A stretch of DNA of 64,000 nt from CAVTQY01 sp963736975 (GCA_963736975.1 CAVTQY010000002.1:806001-870000); one strand, 5' to 3'. Numbered from the stretch's first letter, positions 26,794 through 36,294 are shown. Notes: generated by a model not told the origin, from the sequence alone. Numbers and translations: made by a program.

Positions 26794-28024
26794 CTACAAC
26801 GCCCCGCCGCGCCGTCCTGCAATCGCACCCAGCCGCAGCCTCAACGCATTGAGCTTGATAAAGCCCTGGGCGTCGAACTGATCGTAGGCGCCCTCGTCCT
26901 CCTCGAACGTCACGACGCGCGCCGAATAGAGGCTGTTCGGCGACTCACGGCCGATCACCCCGACATTGCCCTTGTATAGTTTCAACCGCACCCGCCCGGT
27001 GACGGATTTCTGGCTCTCGTCGATCAGCGCCTGCAGCATCCGCCGCTCCGGGCTGAACCAGAAGCCATTGTAGATCAGCTCGGCAAAGCGCGGCATAAGC
27101 TGGTCCTTGAGATGCGCCGCCTCGCGGTCGAGCGTGATGCTTTCCATGCCGCGGTGCGCCGCCAGCAGGATGGTGCCGCCGGGTGTTTCATAGACACCGC
27201 GCGATTTCATGCCGACGAAGCGATTCTCGACCAGATCGAGCCGCCCGATACCGTTTGCTTTGCCCAATTCATTCAATCGCGTCAGCAACGCGGCCGGCGA
27301 CAGAGGCACACCGTCGATCGCCACAGGATCGCCGCGTTCGAAATCGATGGCGATCACCGTGGCTTTATCCGGCGCGTCCTCCGGGCGGATGGTGCGCTGA
27401 TAAACAATCTCGTCGGCTTCCTGCGCCGGGTCTTCGAGGATCTTCCCCTCCGAGGACGAGTGCAGCAAGTTGGCATCGACGCTGAACGGCGCCTCGCCGC
27501 GCTTGTCTTTGGCGATCGGGATCTGGTTCTGCTCGGCGAACTCCAGCAACCTGGTGCGGCTGGTAAGCTGCCATTCGCGCCAGGGCGCGATGATCTTAAT
27601 GTCCGGCTTCAGCGAATAGTAGCTCAGCTCGAAGCGGACCTGGTCATTGCCCTTGCCGGTGGCGCCATGCGCCACCGCATCGGCCCCTACCTCCTCGGCG
27701 ATCTCGATCTGCCGTTGCGCGATCAGCGGCCGGGCGATCGAGGTGCCCAGCAGGTACTGGCCCTCATACAGCGCATTGGCGCGGAACATGGGGAAGACGA
27801 AATCGCGCACGAAGACTTCGCGGAGGTCATCCATGAAGATCTGCCGGACGCCGAACAGCTCGGCCTTGCGCCGCGCCGGCTCCAGCTCCTCGCCCTGGCC
27901 CAGATCGGCCGTGAAGGTGACGACCTCACAACTATAGGTCACTTGCAGCCAGCGCAGGATCACGCTGGTATCCAGCCCGCCGGAATAGGCGAGTACCGAC
28001 TTTCTTCACGTCCTTGATCGCCAT
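26794..28024 (-). CDS. argG: Argininosuccinate synthase, frameshifted near its start
   Basis: ArgG joins citrulline and aspartate in arginine synthesis. The body (ILRWLQVTYSCEVVTFTADLGQGEE... to the C-terminus) is complete and well conserved from 27963 down to 26794. The natural start is ATG 28024 (MAIKDVKK, with GAGCCCGGG upstream), but after residue 9 the frame breaks: removing one base of the CC pair at 27996-27997 restores VLAYSGGLDTSVIL, the ATP-binding P-loop. As read, the product from any internal start would lack the P-loop. Because the gene is otherwise intact and usually essential for prototrophy, a sequencing indel is the likelier explanation. The response-regulator gene is divergent. 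Confidence 0.9.
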
Positions 28025-28214
28025 CCCGGGCTCCTTGCAGGGGTGTGCCGTCTGGTTTTGCACATGTTCGACCAGGCGGGACGGCGGCGGCAAGGCCGCT
28101 CGGGCAGAGAACCTGGCCCGCGGTTCGCATTTTTGTTACCAGGGCGCGATCAAAATTCGTCCGTCTTGACCAGGATCGGTGTTAATCAGGGTTGGATGTC
28201 TCACGCGCGAGTGA

Positions 28215-28649
28215 GTGTCGGCGTTAGTCGTCCGGTTCGCGATTTATGGAACAGCTTCGTTGCTCACTGAACAAACTGATACCGAAACATCCGGCAGCGC
28301 CGGCGCGGGCCCGACCATCCTCGTGGTCGATGACGACGGCGAAGTACGGGAGATTATCGTCGAGTTCCTCTCTCAGGCCGGGTATCGCATTCTGCAAGCA
28401 GGCGGCGGGACAGAGGCTTTGCGGATCGTGGCCGAAACGCCCGATATCGACCTGGTGATAACCGATGTTCGGATGCCCGACATATCCGGTCTCGATCTCG
28501 CCGATATGGTGGAGCGGCAACGGCGCCATCTGAAAGTAATCCTGATCTCGGGGTTCTTCGTCTGCAAGGGCGTCGGCCGGCGGGTCGTGCGCAAGCCGTT
28601 CAGGATGCAGGAGCTGCAAGAGGCGGTGCGAGAAGAGCTCGCGCGGTAG
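28215..28649 (+). CDS. Single-domain response regulator (receiver)
   Basis: A CheY-like receiver domain without an output domain. The acidic pocket is VVDDDG, the phospho-accepting Asp is in VITDVRMPD, the Ser switch is in LISGF, and the Lys is in RKPF. The first 30 residues (TEQTDTETSGSAGAG) look disordered. The start is uncertain: GTG 28215 opens the frame, while TTG near 28260 (LLTEQ) follows a GGAACAG purine patch. No kinase is adjacent. It probably relays phosphate to a partner or acts as a phosphate sink. Confidence 0.8.
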   Translation: MSALVVRFAIYGTASLLTEQTDTETSGSAGAGPTILVVDDDGEVREIIVEFLSQAGYRILQAGGGTEALRIVAETPDIDLVITDVRMPDISGLDLADMVERQRRHLKVILISGFFVCKGVGRRVVRKPFRMQELQEAVREELAR

Positions 28650-28652
28650 AGC

Positions 28653-28952
28653 GTGAAGATCTACGAAGGTGGACGCAGTCTCGACGGCGCCGTGGTCACG
28701 GTGGACGGCCGGCCGCTCGATCCGCGCTTCGACATCAGGCGGTTCAGTCCGGCGGGCTTCGAATGGACCTATATCGGCGACGGACCGCGCCAGCTCGCGC
28801 TGGCGATCCTGGCCGATCATCTGGGCGAGACCGAGCGGGCGCTGACGCTGACCGAGGCCTTCATGCGTGCGGTGGTCGCCGAACTCGACAATGCCTGGCG
28901 GCTCACCGGCGCGGAGATCGATCACGCGCTATCGCAATTGCCACCCGCCTGA
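28653..28952 (+). CDS. DUF6166 domain protein
   Basis: A 99-residue protein starting at GTG 28653 (MKIYEGGRSLDGAVVTVDGRP), with FDIRRFSPAGFEWTYIGDGPRQLALAIL and TEAFMRAVVAELDNAW. This fits the DUF6166 family, whose members are small and of unknown function. It lies three bases after the response regulator stop, so the two are probably cotranscribed. Its stop abuts the end of the convergent flavoprotein gene. Confidence 0.65.
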   Translation: MKIYEGGRSLDGAVVTVDGRPLDPRFDIRRFSPAGFEWTYIGDGPRQLALAILADHLGETERALTLTEAFMRAVVAELDNAWRLTGAEIDHALSQLPPA

Positions 28953-30143
28953 TCACAACCACCGCGTGTGGGGCTGCCCGCCAAGCAGGTGCTGACCGAT
29001 CGTCTCGAAATGGCTCGCGCGACCCTGCACCTGCTGGGACACCGTATTCATGTCACGGAAGCGGCGCTCGAACGGCTGCGCGTCGAAGATCGCCGTGGCG
29101 CCCGCCTCGTGCCAGACGGCGTTGACCACCTCGCGCGCCTCGCCGATCGCGAAAGTGGAGGCCTGGCGGATCGCGACGCGTTCCTCGATGGTCATCCAGC
29201 CGCGCCCTCGCACGGCATCCTGCGTCTCCGTCAGCACCTGCAACAGCAACCCGCGCGCCGCTTTCAGGCGGGCATCCGCGCGGCCGATCAGCGCCTGCAC
29301 CACCGCGTTGTCGCGCATCGCCTGCGACTGGTGCGGGGATTTTTCGGCGGCGAGCCGGATGAATGCGTCGAGCATCCCGCGCGCCGTGCCGAGGCCTACC
29401 GCACCGAACCCCGAGGCATAGATGTTCATGCTGGTGAAACGGTAGAGCAGGCCGGGCTCGCGGCGCTCCTCGGCGTGATCGCGGATCAGCGCGTAGTCGT
29501 CAGCAATGAACAGGTTCTCGACCGAATAAGTGTCGCTGCCGGTGCCGCGCAGACCGACCACCTGCCAGACATCCTCGATCCGGGCCGCCTCGCGCGGCAG
29601 CAGCATGGTGCGCTCGATGGCGCTGCCGTCCGGCCAGCGCTGCTGGTTGCCGTCGGCTTCGAAGGCCGGGCAGTGCGCGCCAAGCCAAGTCGCGTGTCGG
29701 CTGCCGGAGGCGAACAGCCAGCTGCCGGTGACCCGCCAGCCGCCCGGCACCTTGTCCGCCCGTGCCCGGCCGCGCGCTTGCCCCCAGGCCAGCACGTCGC
29801 GGTCACCGCCGAACCCTCGACGCGCCACGTGCGGCGTCAGATAGGCGGCGCTCATCGCGCAGCCGGAATTCTGATTCATGCACCAAGCCGCGCTGGCATT
29901 GCCGATGGCGATCGCCTCGACCGCCTGCACATAGGTGGCGGGCTCCAGCTCCACGCCCCCCACGGAGCGCGGCACCAGGAGCCGAAAGAGCTGCGCGGCG
30001 TGCATGGCGTCGAGCACATCGGGCGGCAGCTCGCAGGCGGCGTCGATCCGCGGGCCGGCTGCTTCCAGCAAGGGGATCAGCGCGCGGGCGCGCCCGACAT
30101 AATCGGCCAGGGGCTCGGTCCGCTCGGATACCGGCGCGTCCAT
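28953..30143 (-). CDS. Acyl-CoA dehydrogenase-fold flavin monooxygenase-type protein
   Basis: A 396-residue protein of the acyl-CoA dehydrogenase superfamily. Recognisable are LFRLLVPRSVGGVELEP, NASAAWCMNQNSGCAMSAAYL, VTGSWLFASGSRHATWLGAHC, WQVVGLRGTGSDTYSVENLF, and a C-terminal helical domain ending TRWL. The WxxxGLRGTGS pattern and lack of a clear catalytic base place it nearer group D flavin monooxygenases (HsaA/DszC-like) than true acyl-CoA dehydrogenases. Substrate unknown. ATG 30143 is favoured by the GAGG six bases upstream; ATG 30149 is adjacent. It is divergent from pcm. Confidence 0.8.
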   Translation of the reverse strand: MDAPVSERTEPLADYVGRARALIPLLEAAGPRIDAACELPPDVLDAMHAAQLFRLLVPRSVGGVELEPATYVQAVEAIAIGNASAAWCMNQNSGCAMSAAYLTPHVARRGFGGDRDVLAWGQARGRARADKVPGGWRVTGSWLFASGSRHATWLGAHCPAFEADGNQQRWPDGSAIERTMLLPREAARIEDVWQVVGLRGTGSDTYSVENLFIADDYALIRDHAEERREPGLLYRFTSMNIYASGFGAVGLGTARGMLDAFIRLAAEKSPHQSQAMRDNAVVQALIGRADARLKAARGLLLQVLTETQDAVRGRGWMTIEERVAIRQASTFAIGEAREVVNAVWHEAGATAIFDAQPFERRFRDMNTVSQQVQGRASHFETIGQHLLGGQPHTRWL

Positions 30144-30253
30144 CCTCATCCTCGTCTCTCTTGCGCTGGACGCTACACCGCGGCTGCGCGGCCGGCCAAG
30201 CAGCGGACACCGGCGGCCGGTTGGAGCGTATAGATAGGACAGGCGAGGTGGAC

Positions 30254-30910
30254 ATGGACGATCGCGATGCGATGATCGCCGAGATCGTCGCGGAGGCACG
30301 CGAGACGGCGCGCTGGACCGGACGCGGCATGTTTGCCGCGCCGGTGCTGGAGGCGATGCGCGCCGTCCGGCGGCAGGCTTTCGTGCCGCAAATGGCCACG
30401 GCGGCGGCGTATCAGAACCGTCCGTTGGTGATCGGACACGGGCAGACGATCTCGCAGCCCTTCATCGTCGCGCTGATGACCGACCTGCTCGAGCTTCGCC
30501 CAGAGCATGTGGTGCTCGAGGTCGGTACCGGGTCGGGGTATCAGGCCGCTGTGTTGGCGAAGCTAGCGCGGCGGGTGTTCTCGGTCGAGGTGATTGCCGA
30601 TCTGGCGGAGCGCGCCCGCGCTGCTTTGGCGGCCGAAGGGATCAGGAACGTGCAGCTGCGAGTCGGTGACGGGGCCGCCGGCTGGCCGGAGCATGCGCCG
30701 TATGATGCGATCATCGTCACCGCGGCCGCGCGGGACGTACCGCCGGCGCTGATCGACCAGCTCGGGGCGCCGGGCCGGATGGTGGTTCCCGTCGGCGCCC
30801 CGCATGCCGAGCAGGAGTTGGTGCTGATCGCGAAGGATGCGGAGGGCAAGCTGAACCGGAGCGTTGTGCTGCCGGTGGCGTTCGTACCGTTGACCGGTGG
30901 CTCGCGCTGA
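30254..30910 (+). CDS. pcm: Protein-L-isoaspartate O-methyltransferase
   Basis: A 218-residue enzyme that methylates isoaspartyl residues in damaged proteins, starting their repair. Motifs are the FVPQMATAAAYQNRPLVIGHGQTISQP region, SAM-binding VLEVGTGSGYQAAVLAKLA, and YDAIIVTAAARDVPPALIDQL. ATG 30254 is preceded by GAGGTGGAC. Length is normal. It is monocistronic and convergent with the DUF29 gene. Confidence 0.95.
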   Translation: MDDRDAMIAEIVAEARETARWTGRGMFAAPVLEAMRAVRRQAFVPQMATAAAYQNRPLVIGHGQTISQPFIVALMTDLLELRPEHVVLEVGTGSGYQAAVLAKLARRVFSVEVIADLAERARAALAAEGIRNVQLRVGDGAAGWPEHAPYDAIIVTAAARDVPPALIDQLGAPGRMVVPVGAPHAEQELVLIAKDAEGKLNRSVVLPVAFVPLTGGSR

Positions 30911-30928
30911 ACCGACTGGATTCGTTGC

Positions 30929-31363
30929 TCAGGGATCTTCGGCAAGCAGCTCATCCAGCGTCACCGGACAGTGCTCCGGCAACGACAATGGCGGCCTGCC
31001 ATCAATATCGGGAGGCAGCCAGCGGAGGGCACGCCTGTAAAGTTTCGCCAGATCGATATGCTGGCGCATCGAGGGGGAGAACGCATCGGCTGCTTGCGTT
31101 CGATATTGCTCCGCGTCCAGCCGCCAGCGCACGGCGTAAACCGAGTCCGGCCACGCTTCGGCCTTCAGTGTGTGAAGCAGAGACTGGGTCAGCAGCGACT
31201 TCACGGCCGCAAGCTCGCTTCGCCCCACGCTCTCGATCTCCTCGGCGATGTTGGGCCAGTCGAGATCGGCTTCGTTCACCAATTCGCCGGCGGCCCGGCG
31301 GCGCAGCAGCTCACCCTGCCGCTCTGACCAGAGCAGAATGTCGGTTTCGTAGAGATCAGGCAT
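30929..31363 (-). CDS. DUF29 domain protein
   Basis: A 144-residue helical protein starting MPDLYETDILLWSERQGELLRR, with DWPNIAEEIESVGRSELAAVKSLL, typical of DUF29. This family is common in cyanobacteria and alphaproteobacteria, often in many paralogues, and of unknown function; a toxin-antitoxin or mobile association has been suggested for some. ATG 31363 has GGGGCAG upstream. It stands just before an acquired-looking DUF262 gene. Confidence 0.8.
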   Translation of the reverse strand: MPDLYETDILLWSERQGELLRRRAAGELVNEADLDWPNIAEEIESVGRSELAAVKSLLTQSLLHTLKAEAWPDSVYAVRWRLDAEQYRTQAADAFSPSMRQHIDLAKLYRRALRWLPPDIDGRPPLSLPEHCPVTLDELLAEDP

Positions 31364-31551
31364 TTCTGCCCCTTCCATCCAGGCGCTATCTCGCGCGCCG
31401 TCTCAGCTTCACTTTACGTCAAGTGAGCGTGGGGCGTCGATATCCGCCCGCGAATTGTGGCCCCGGCCGGGCGCCTCTGCATCAGACGCTGTGCGATAGC
31501 CCCTACGATTGGGCCGAGCACCCGCGCTATGATGCCCTCAAAGCGACACCC

Positions 31552-33231
31552 TCAGGCATCGCCGAGGAACCAACGTTTGCTGAGGAGCAGGACGTGCCGC
31601 CGGTGACGCGCAATGAATGCCTCGGGTGTCCAGAGTGGTACGTGAGCAAGCTCCTGTACGCTCGCGTAGGTCGGAAGCTTGCGAGCGGTACTATCGGCTG
31701 ACAATCCGAAGTACACGCTGCGCTTCTCCTTATACGGCAGGTTTGATGCCTCCGAGTTTTTGCGCCTGCTCAGGAGAACCAGGTTACCTATCAAATGCGT
31801 GGTCGCGAGTTGTTGAACCTCCGAGAATTCCAGCCAAGTGCCCGGCGAAGGCTGCTGTGGAAGAATATGTTCCACGGTCTTCTGACCATTCCAGAGAACC
31901 GGCTGTTCCGCCAAAAGCCGATCTAACCGCTCAAGGATAGCCCTCACTACCCTGACCGGGAAAACGTCATACAGCGGTCCATTCAGAGTTTCGTTAGCCG
32001 CTCTCCGTTGCCTATCGTCGAGTCTCAGGGAGGAGATGAGCGATTCCGGACCCTGGTCAAGGGATTCGATGGCTTTCGCATATAGGCTCATACGTTGCGT
32101 GTCGTACCACTTGTTGAGCTGCATCGCCCAAGCTAGACCCTCGACTCGGGCGAGTGCCCGAGCGGCGATCATTGTGCCGCCCAACCGCATAACGATGGCG
32201 AGGGCAAGCGGCATCCAGTCATTGTTTGGCACGAGTCGAAGTCCCGCTAGCGTTTCGATGACCTCTTCTCTCGCCTCCAAATCAAAGAAGTGAGCATCAC
32301 CGCCAATGATTTCGGTGAGGCGGAATTTTGCCGGAGTAAGCTCTTCCTTAAAGAACGTCTTTACGATAGTTGGAGATGCACTGCGAAAGCGTTCCTGATA
32401 AGCCTCGCTGAGCGTGTGCCGATTTTTGCCACGCTCTCGAATAAACCGGATGCACTCAAGGAGGATCTCAAAGTCATCCCGACCGAGATCAATCTCAAAC
32501 TCACGCCACTTCGCCGCGTAAGACGCTATATCGGATTCGTCAAGTCTGTCGAGCAAATCTGCCTTTACTACATCTGCATTCGACAAATCTAGCCCACGAT
32601 CATTAATAATACGGAAGATTCGCAAAGCGTTGGCACGCGAAGATGTCGATACAGTTACGACAACGCATCTGTTCAGCAGGAATGTCACTAGATCCTGGCG
32701 CCGTGACAGCTCAAGCTTCAAAACCCTGGTTCGCAGCTCCGGAGCATTCTCCCAGATAAGCTTTTGCGCATCGGTTTTGGGCGGATCCGACGGGTACCCA
32801 CTCACCGTACCCCCGGGTAACTGGATGACATCATAAAAGAATGCCTGATCCTCTTTGTGCATCCTTACCCGAATGGACTCAGTTTGAGCCTTGTATCTGT
32901 CGGGCTCTACATAAACCGCCTCGGCCAGGGCAGATTGCTCCTTCGGGTCTGTTGCAGCGTCCCGAAGTACAGCGCACAGAATTGTCAACGTTACAAGGCG
33001 CTGCTGTCCATCCACTACATCTCCGCTGATCTGGTCGCCCGGCCGGATCAGAATGATGCTACCGAGAAAGTACGGTTCTCCGTTATCGCGTTCGACCGAT
33101 TGTACGATATCTTCCAGAAGCTGTTGGGCTTCCTGCTTGGTCCAGGCGTACGGTCGCTGATAGGGTGGAATAATATGAAGAAACTTGTCCCCGAGAATTT
33201 CGCGAATTGTGCACTGCTTAGCCGTAATCAC
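31552..33231 (-). CDS. DUF262/HNH (GmrSD-like) defence-type protein
   Basis: A 559-residue protein. The N-terminal DUF262 ParB-like domain has IPPYQRPYAW and DVVDGQQRLVTLTIL, the NTP-binding/hydrolysis motifs of GmrS-type proteins. The C-terminal DUF1524/HNH-like nuclease has VEHILPQQPSP...HLIGNLVLLSRRKNSEASNLPYKEKR. Fused proteins of this type are type IV modification-dependent restriction enzymes or related anti-phage factors. The gene is clearly AT-richer than its neighbours, with less biased codons, indicating horizontal gain. It is alone, without a visible partner. The actual target (modified DNA or other) is unknown. Confidence 0.8.
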   Translation of the reverse strand: MITAKQCTIREILGDKFLHIIPPYQRPYAWTKQEAQQLLEDIVQSVERDNGEPYFLGSIILIRPGDQISGDVVDGQQRLVTLTILCAVLRDAATDPKEQSALAEAVYVEPDRYKAQTESIRVRMHKEDQAFFYDVIQLPGGTVSGYPSDPPKTDAQKLIWENAPELRTRVLKLELSRRQDLVTFLLNRCVVVTVSTSSRANALRIFRIINDRGLDLSNADVVKADLLDRLDESDIASYAAKWREFEIDLGRDDFEILLECIRFIRERGKNRHTLSEAYQERFRSASPTIVKTFFKEELTPAKFRLTEIIGGDAHFFDLEAREEVIETLAGLRLVPNNDWMPLALAIVMRLGGTMIAARALARVEGLAWAMQLNKWYDTQRMSLYAKAIESLDQGPESLISSLRLDDRQRRAANETLNGPLYDVFPVRVVRAILERLDRLLAEQPVLWNGQKTVEHILPQQPSPGTWLEFSEVQQLATTHLIGNLVLLSRRKNSEASNLPYKEKRSVYFGLSADSTARKLPTYASVQELAHVPLWTPEAFIARHRRHVLLLSKRWFLGDA

Positions 33232-33503
33232 TCGACACCTCTATTCGCCGCAATTTTCGACATTTAACCAGATCCATCGCGATAAGGCAATGACATCCTG
33301 TCTTGCAAAAACCCCTGACCACTCGCAGGTCGCCCAGGGTCAAGGCCCTTCAGACTTTTCCCGGGGCCGCAGATGGGTTGACGACCACGGCCCACCCCGT
33401 GCTACTGGTTGGTAGCCTTTGTTAGCCGTGACCGCATAGAGCGCTTTGGCGCACAGAGGGGCGTAGAGACAGTGCAGGCGCCGAAAGAACCGGAGACGTC
33501 GCC

Positions 33504-34784
33504 ATGAAGCTGATGTGGTTCCATCTGATGCCGTACACCGAGTTGCCGGATGACTTCCGGGACAAGAACCCCTCGGTGTGGGTCGATATCCACTCCTCGC
33601 TGTTCAACCCGAAGCGCGCGCACCACATGTACAACGACTTCATGGATGAGCTGGAATACGCCGCCGATTGCGGCTTCGATGCGATCTGCGTCAACGAGCA
33701 CCATTCCAACGGCTACGGATTGATGCCGTCGCCCAACCTGATCGCCGCCTCGCTGGCGCGGCGCACGACGGAAACGGCGATCTGCGTGATGGGCAATTCG
33801 CTGGCACTGTATAATCCGCCGACGCGGGTGGCCGAAGAGTTCGCCATGATCGACGTAATCTCGGGCGGGCGGCTGATTGCCGGCTTCCCGGTCGGGACGC
33901 CAATGGATACGTGTTACGCATACGGCCAGAACCCGTCCTTGCTGCGCCCGCGCTACCATGAGGCCCATGATCTGGTGCTGCGCTCCTGGACAGAGAAAGA
34001 CACCTTCGCCTTCAACGGCCGCTACAACCAGCAGCGCTATGTCAACATCTGGCCGCGCCCGGTGCAGAAGCCGCATCCGCCGATCTGGATTCCGGGCGGC
34101 GGGTCAGTGGAGACCTGGCAGTGGTGCGCCGAGATGGACTATGTGTACTGCTACCTGTCGTATTACGGCTATAAGGCCGGCCAGGCCACGATGGACGGCT
34201 TCTGGAAGGAGATGGCGCGGCTCGGCAAGGACAGGAACCCGTATCGCGCCGGCTTCCTGCAGTTCGTCGGCGTTGGCGAAAGCCGACAGCACGCGTTCGA
34301 CCTTTACACCGAGGCCGCCGAGTATTTCTATGGCCGCTGCCTGCATGTCGATGCGCGCTGGGCGACGCCGCCGGGTTACGTATCGGAAGCCAGCCAGCGC
34401 GTCGGGATTCAAAGCCAGATCCAACAGGCTGCCGGCGCCAATGTGTTGGGCTCCACCAGCGGCACGCGGTTCGCCAGCGTGGCGCGGGAGATGGATGCGA
34501 TTGTCGATAAAGGCTACGTTATCATCGGATCGCCGGACGAGGTTGCCGAGCAGATCCGCGAGGTGGCAAAAAGCCTCAATGTCGGCCATCTGATGCTGTT
34601 GCTGCAATTCGGCAATATGGGTAAGGACCTCTGCCGGTACAATACGAAACTGTTTGCCGACCAGGTGATGCCGAAAGTTAGCGACCTGTTTTCCGAATGG
34701 GAGGATCGCTGGTGGCCGCAGCCGATGGAGACCGCGCAGCGCGCCGCGGTTCCGGCTTTCATGCCGAAGCTGGCGGCCGAGTAG
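33504..34784 (+). CDS. LLM-class flavin-dependent oxidoreductase
   Basis: A 426-residue luciferase-like monooxygenase-fold protein. It has ELEYAADCGFDAICVNEHHSNGYGLMPSPNLI, VAEEFAMIDVISGGRLIAGFPVG, and RPVQKPHPPIWIPGGGSVETWQW. It is longer than typical LLM proteins and ends in a Trp-rich tail (EWEDRWWPQ). It uses FMNH2 or F420 to oxidise an unknown substrate. The start MKLMWFHLMPY at 33504 lies shortly after GGAGACGTCGCC. The alpha/beta hydrolase gene follows 25 bases later, a likely pair acting on the same compound. Confidence 0.85.
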   Translation: MKLMWFHLMPYTELPDDFRDKNPSVWVDIHSSLFNPKRAHHMYNDFMDELEYAADCGFDAICVNEHHSNGYGLMPSPNLIAASLARRTTETAICVMGNSLALYNPPTRVAEEFAMIDVISGGRLIAGFPVGTPMDTCYAYGQNPSLLRPRYHEAHDLVLRSWTEKDTFAFNGRYNQQRYVNIWPRPVQKPHPPIWIPGGGSVETWQWCAEMDYVYCYLSYYGYKAGQATMDGFWKEMARLGKDRNPYRAGFLQFVGVGESRQHAFDLYTEAAEYFYGRCLHVDARWATPPGYVSEASQRVGIQSQIQQAAGANVLGSTSGTRFASVAREMDAIVDKGYVIIGSPDEVAEQIREVAKSLNVGHLMLLLQFGNMGKDLCRYNTKLFADQVMPKVSDLFSEWEDRWWPQPMETAQRAAVPAFMPKLAAE

Positions 34785-34809
34785 TCGCATCGGAAACCAG
34801 GAGCTGCCC

Positions 34810-35592
34810 GTGAGCGAACCCGAGATGTTGACCATCGATGTCAACGGCTTTCCCACCCGCGTGTGGCGCAAGGGAAGCGGCCCGAAGCTTGGGTTTCTGG
34901 CCGGGTACGGCGGGCTGCCGCGCTGGGTGCCGTTCCTCGATGCGCTGGCTGAGAAGCGCACCGTCATCGTGCCGTCGCTGCCGGGTTTTCCCGGCGGCGA
35001 CCGCGGCCACACGGTGCTGGACACGCATCTCGACTGGGTGTTGGCAGTCCGCGAGATCCTGACGAGGGCGGAGCTGCTCGGCGCAGATCTTGCCGGAAGC
35101 TCAGTCGGGGGATCGCTGGTCGCGGACGTCGCGGCGATCTGGCCGCGCGAGGTGCGGCGGATCGCCTTGATCGCGCCGTTCGGACTGTTCGACGAAAAGG
35201 ACCCGGCGACTGACCCTTGGGCGCAACGCGCGGATGCCATACCGGGGTTGATGTGCTCCGATCCGGAGGTGTGGAAGGCGCTGAAGGCGGCGCCGGAAGG
35301 GGCGAATTCGATCGAGTGGCCGATCGAGCAGACGCGTGCCAACGAGGCCGCGGCGCGGCTTTTCTGGCCGCTCGGAAACAGCAAGCTCGAGAAGCGGTTG
35401 CCGTTGATACAGGCGCCGACTTTGCTGATCTGGGGAAGCGAGGACCGAATCGTGCCGCGCCGCTATGCTGAGCAGTTTCGCCAAGGTATCAGCGGGACGA
35501 CGGAGCTGCGTTTTTTTGACGGCGCGGGGCATCTCGCGGAGCTCGACAAACCACGCGAGGTTGCCGATGCGATCCTGCGGTGGATGGGATAG
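34810..35592 (+). CDS. Alpha/beta hydrolase
   Basis: A 260-residue alpha/beta hydrolase with the nucleophile Ser in DLAGSSVGGSLVADVAA, acid Asp near LLIWGSEDRIVP, and His in FDGAGHLAELDKP. The start is GTG 34810, with AGGAG ten bases upstream. It is paired with the LLM oxidoreductase, as in many monooxygenase-hydrolase modules for ring or ester cleavage. Substrate unknown. Confidence 0.85.
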   Translation: MSEPEMLTIDVNGFPTRVWRKGSGPKLGFLAGYGGLPRWVPFLDALAEKRTVIVPSLPGFPGGDRGHTVLDTHLDWVLAVREILTRAELLGADLAGSSVGGSLVADVAAIWPREVRRIALIAPFGLFDEKDPATDPWAQRADAIPGLMCSDPEVWKALKAAPEGANSIEWPIEQTRANEAAARLFWPLGNSKLEKRLPLIQAPTLLIWGSEDRIVPRRYAEQFRQGISGTTELRFFDGAGHLAELDKPREVADAILRWMG

Positions 35593-35619
35593 GTCGCCCG
35601 GAACCTTTCCTGGTTGACT

Positions 35620-36009
35620 TTACGCAGCGCCGCCCGGTGCGGTCGGGCCTGATCGCGCGGTTCGCTTCTTGCAGACTGCCTGCAGCACGACGGCATTGTT
35701 GTGCTCCGAGTCCTTCGCGGCGAACAACAGCGTGACCCTTTTGTGCTGCCGCGTTGCGGCGAGCAGGTTATCAAGCGCAGGGTTCCTGGCCAGCTCCGCC
35801 CGATAGCGGTTCGCGAAGTCCTGCCATTTCTCGGGATCGTGGCCGAACCATTTCCGCAACTCGTCGCTCGGCGCCACGTCCTTGAGCCAGAGGCCGATCT
35901 TCGCTTCCTCCCGCTTCAGCCCGCGCGGCCAGAGCCGATCCACCAGCACGCGGAAACCGTCGCCCGATGACGGGGGGTCGTACGCGCGCTTGATCAAGAC
36001 CTCGTTCAT
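35620..36009 (-). CDS. DUF488 family protein
   Basis: A 129-residue protein starting MNEVLIKRAYDPPSSGDGFRVLVDRLWPRGLKREEA, with WFGHDPEKWQDFANRYRAEL and VTLLFAAKDSEHNNAVVL, characteristic of DUF488 proteins (YeaO-like), of unknown function. ATG 36009 is chosen. The frame is open to 36249, but that extension translates a decayed copy of an RND pump C-terminus and is not part of the family. Confidence 0.85.
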   Translation of the reverse strand: MNEVLIKRAYDPPSSGDGFRVLVDRLWPRGLKREEAKIGLWLKDVAPSDELRKWFGHDPEKWQDFANRYRAELARNPALDNLLAATRQHKRVTLLFAAKDSEHNNAVVLQAVCKKRTARSGPTAPGGAA

Positions 36010-36091
36010 GAGCGGATGTGCACCTGACCTGAGCGAGCTTGCCGTTGTGCTCGCGAGGGTCAAGGGTCTGTTCGCCCCTCCCGCAAGAGGG

Positions 36092-36250
36092 GGGTCATTC
36101 GCCGGGCGCCGCGATCGTCCCGGCTTCCCGCGGTGGAACCGCGCCTTCGCCCACTCGCGCATCGACTGGAACGCCACATACAGCGTCGCGATCAGGAATA
36201 TCCCGACCGAGCTGGCCGCGATCATCCCGGCGAACACCGCTGTTCCCACA
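36092..36250 (-). pseudogene. Partial duplicate of the RND pump C-terminus
   Basis: The minus-strand reading MGTAVFAGMIAASSVGIFLI...YVAFQSMREWAKARFHR is nearly identical to the last 50 residues of the intact RND permease at 36457-36616, and the DNA is about 95% alike by eye. It lacks the rest of the pump and ends abruptly at both sides. Directly beyond it, bases 36252-36277 resemble the 3' end of an alpha/beta hydrolase gene (VAEAILR). This marks a past duplication or recombination. Confidence 0.75.
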
Positions 36251-36294
36251 TAACGTCGCCGAGGCGATCCTGCGGTGAGTAGAGTAGTTTAGAA

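Noticed and set aside
22839..26828. A 1329-codon open frame on the minus strand
   Set aside because: It is antisense to the GGDEF-EAL and GH15 genes, and its translation is a His/Arg/Gln-rich shadow typical of GC-rich codon bias, without domain sense.
31364..31551. A coding link between DUF29 and DUF262 genes
   Set aside because: The plus-strand open frame through this gap gives low-complexity, shadow-like sequence and no start with a ribosome site.
36010..36249. An N-terminal membrane extension of the DUF488 protein
   Set aside because: The open frame continues upstream, but that part is a copied fragment of the RND pump, so the real start is ATG 36009.
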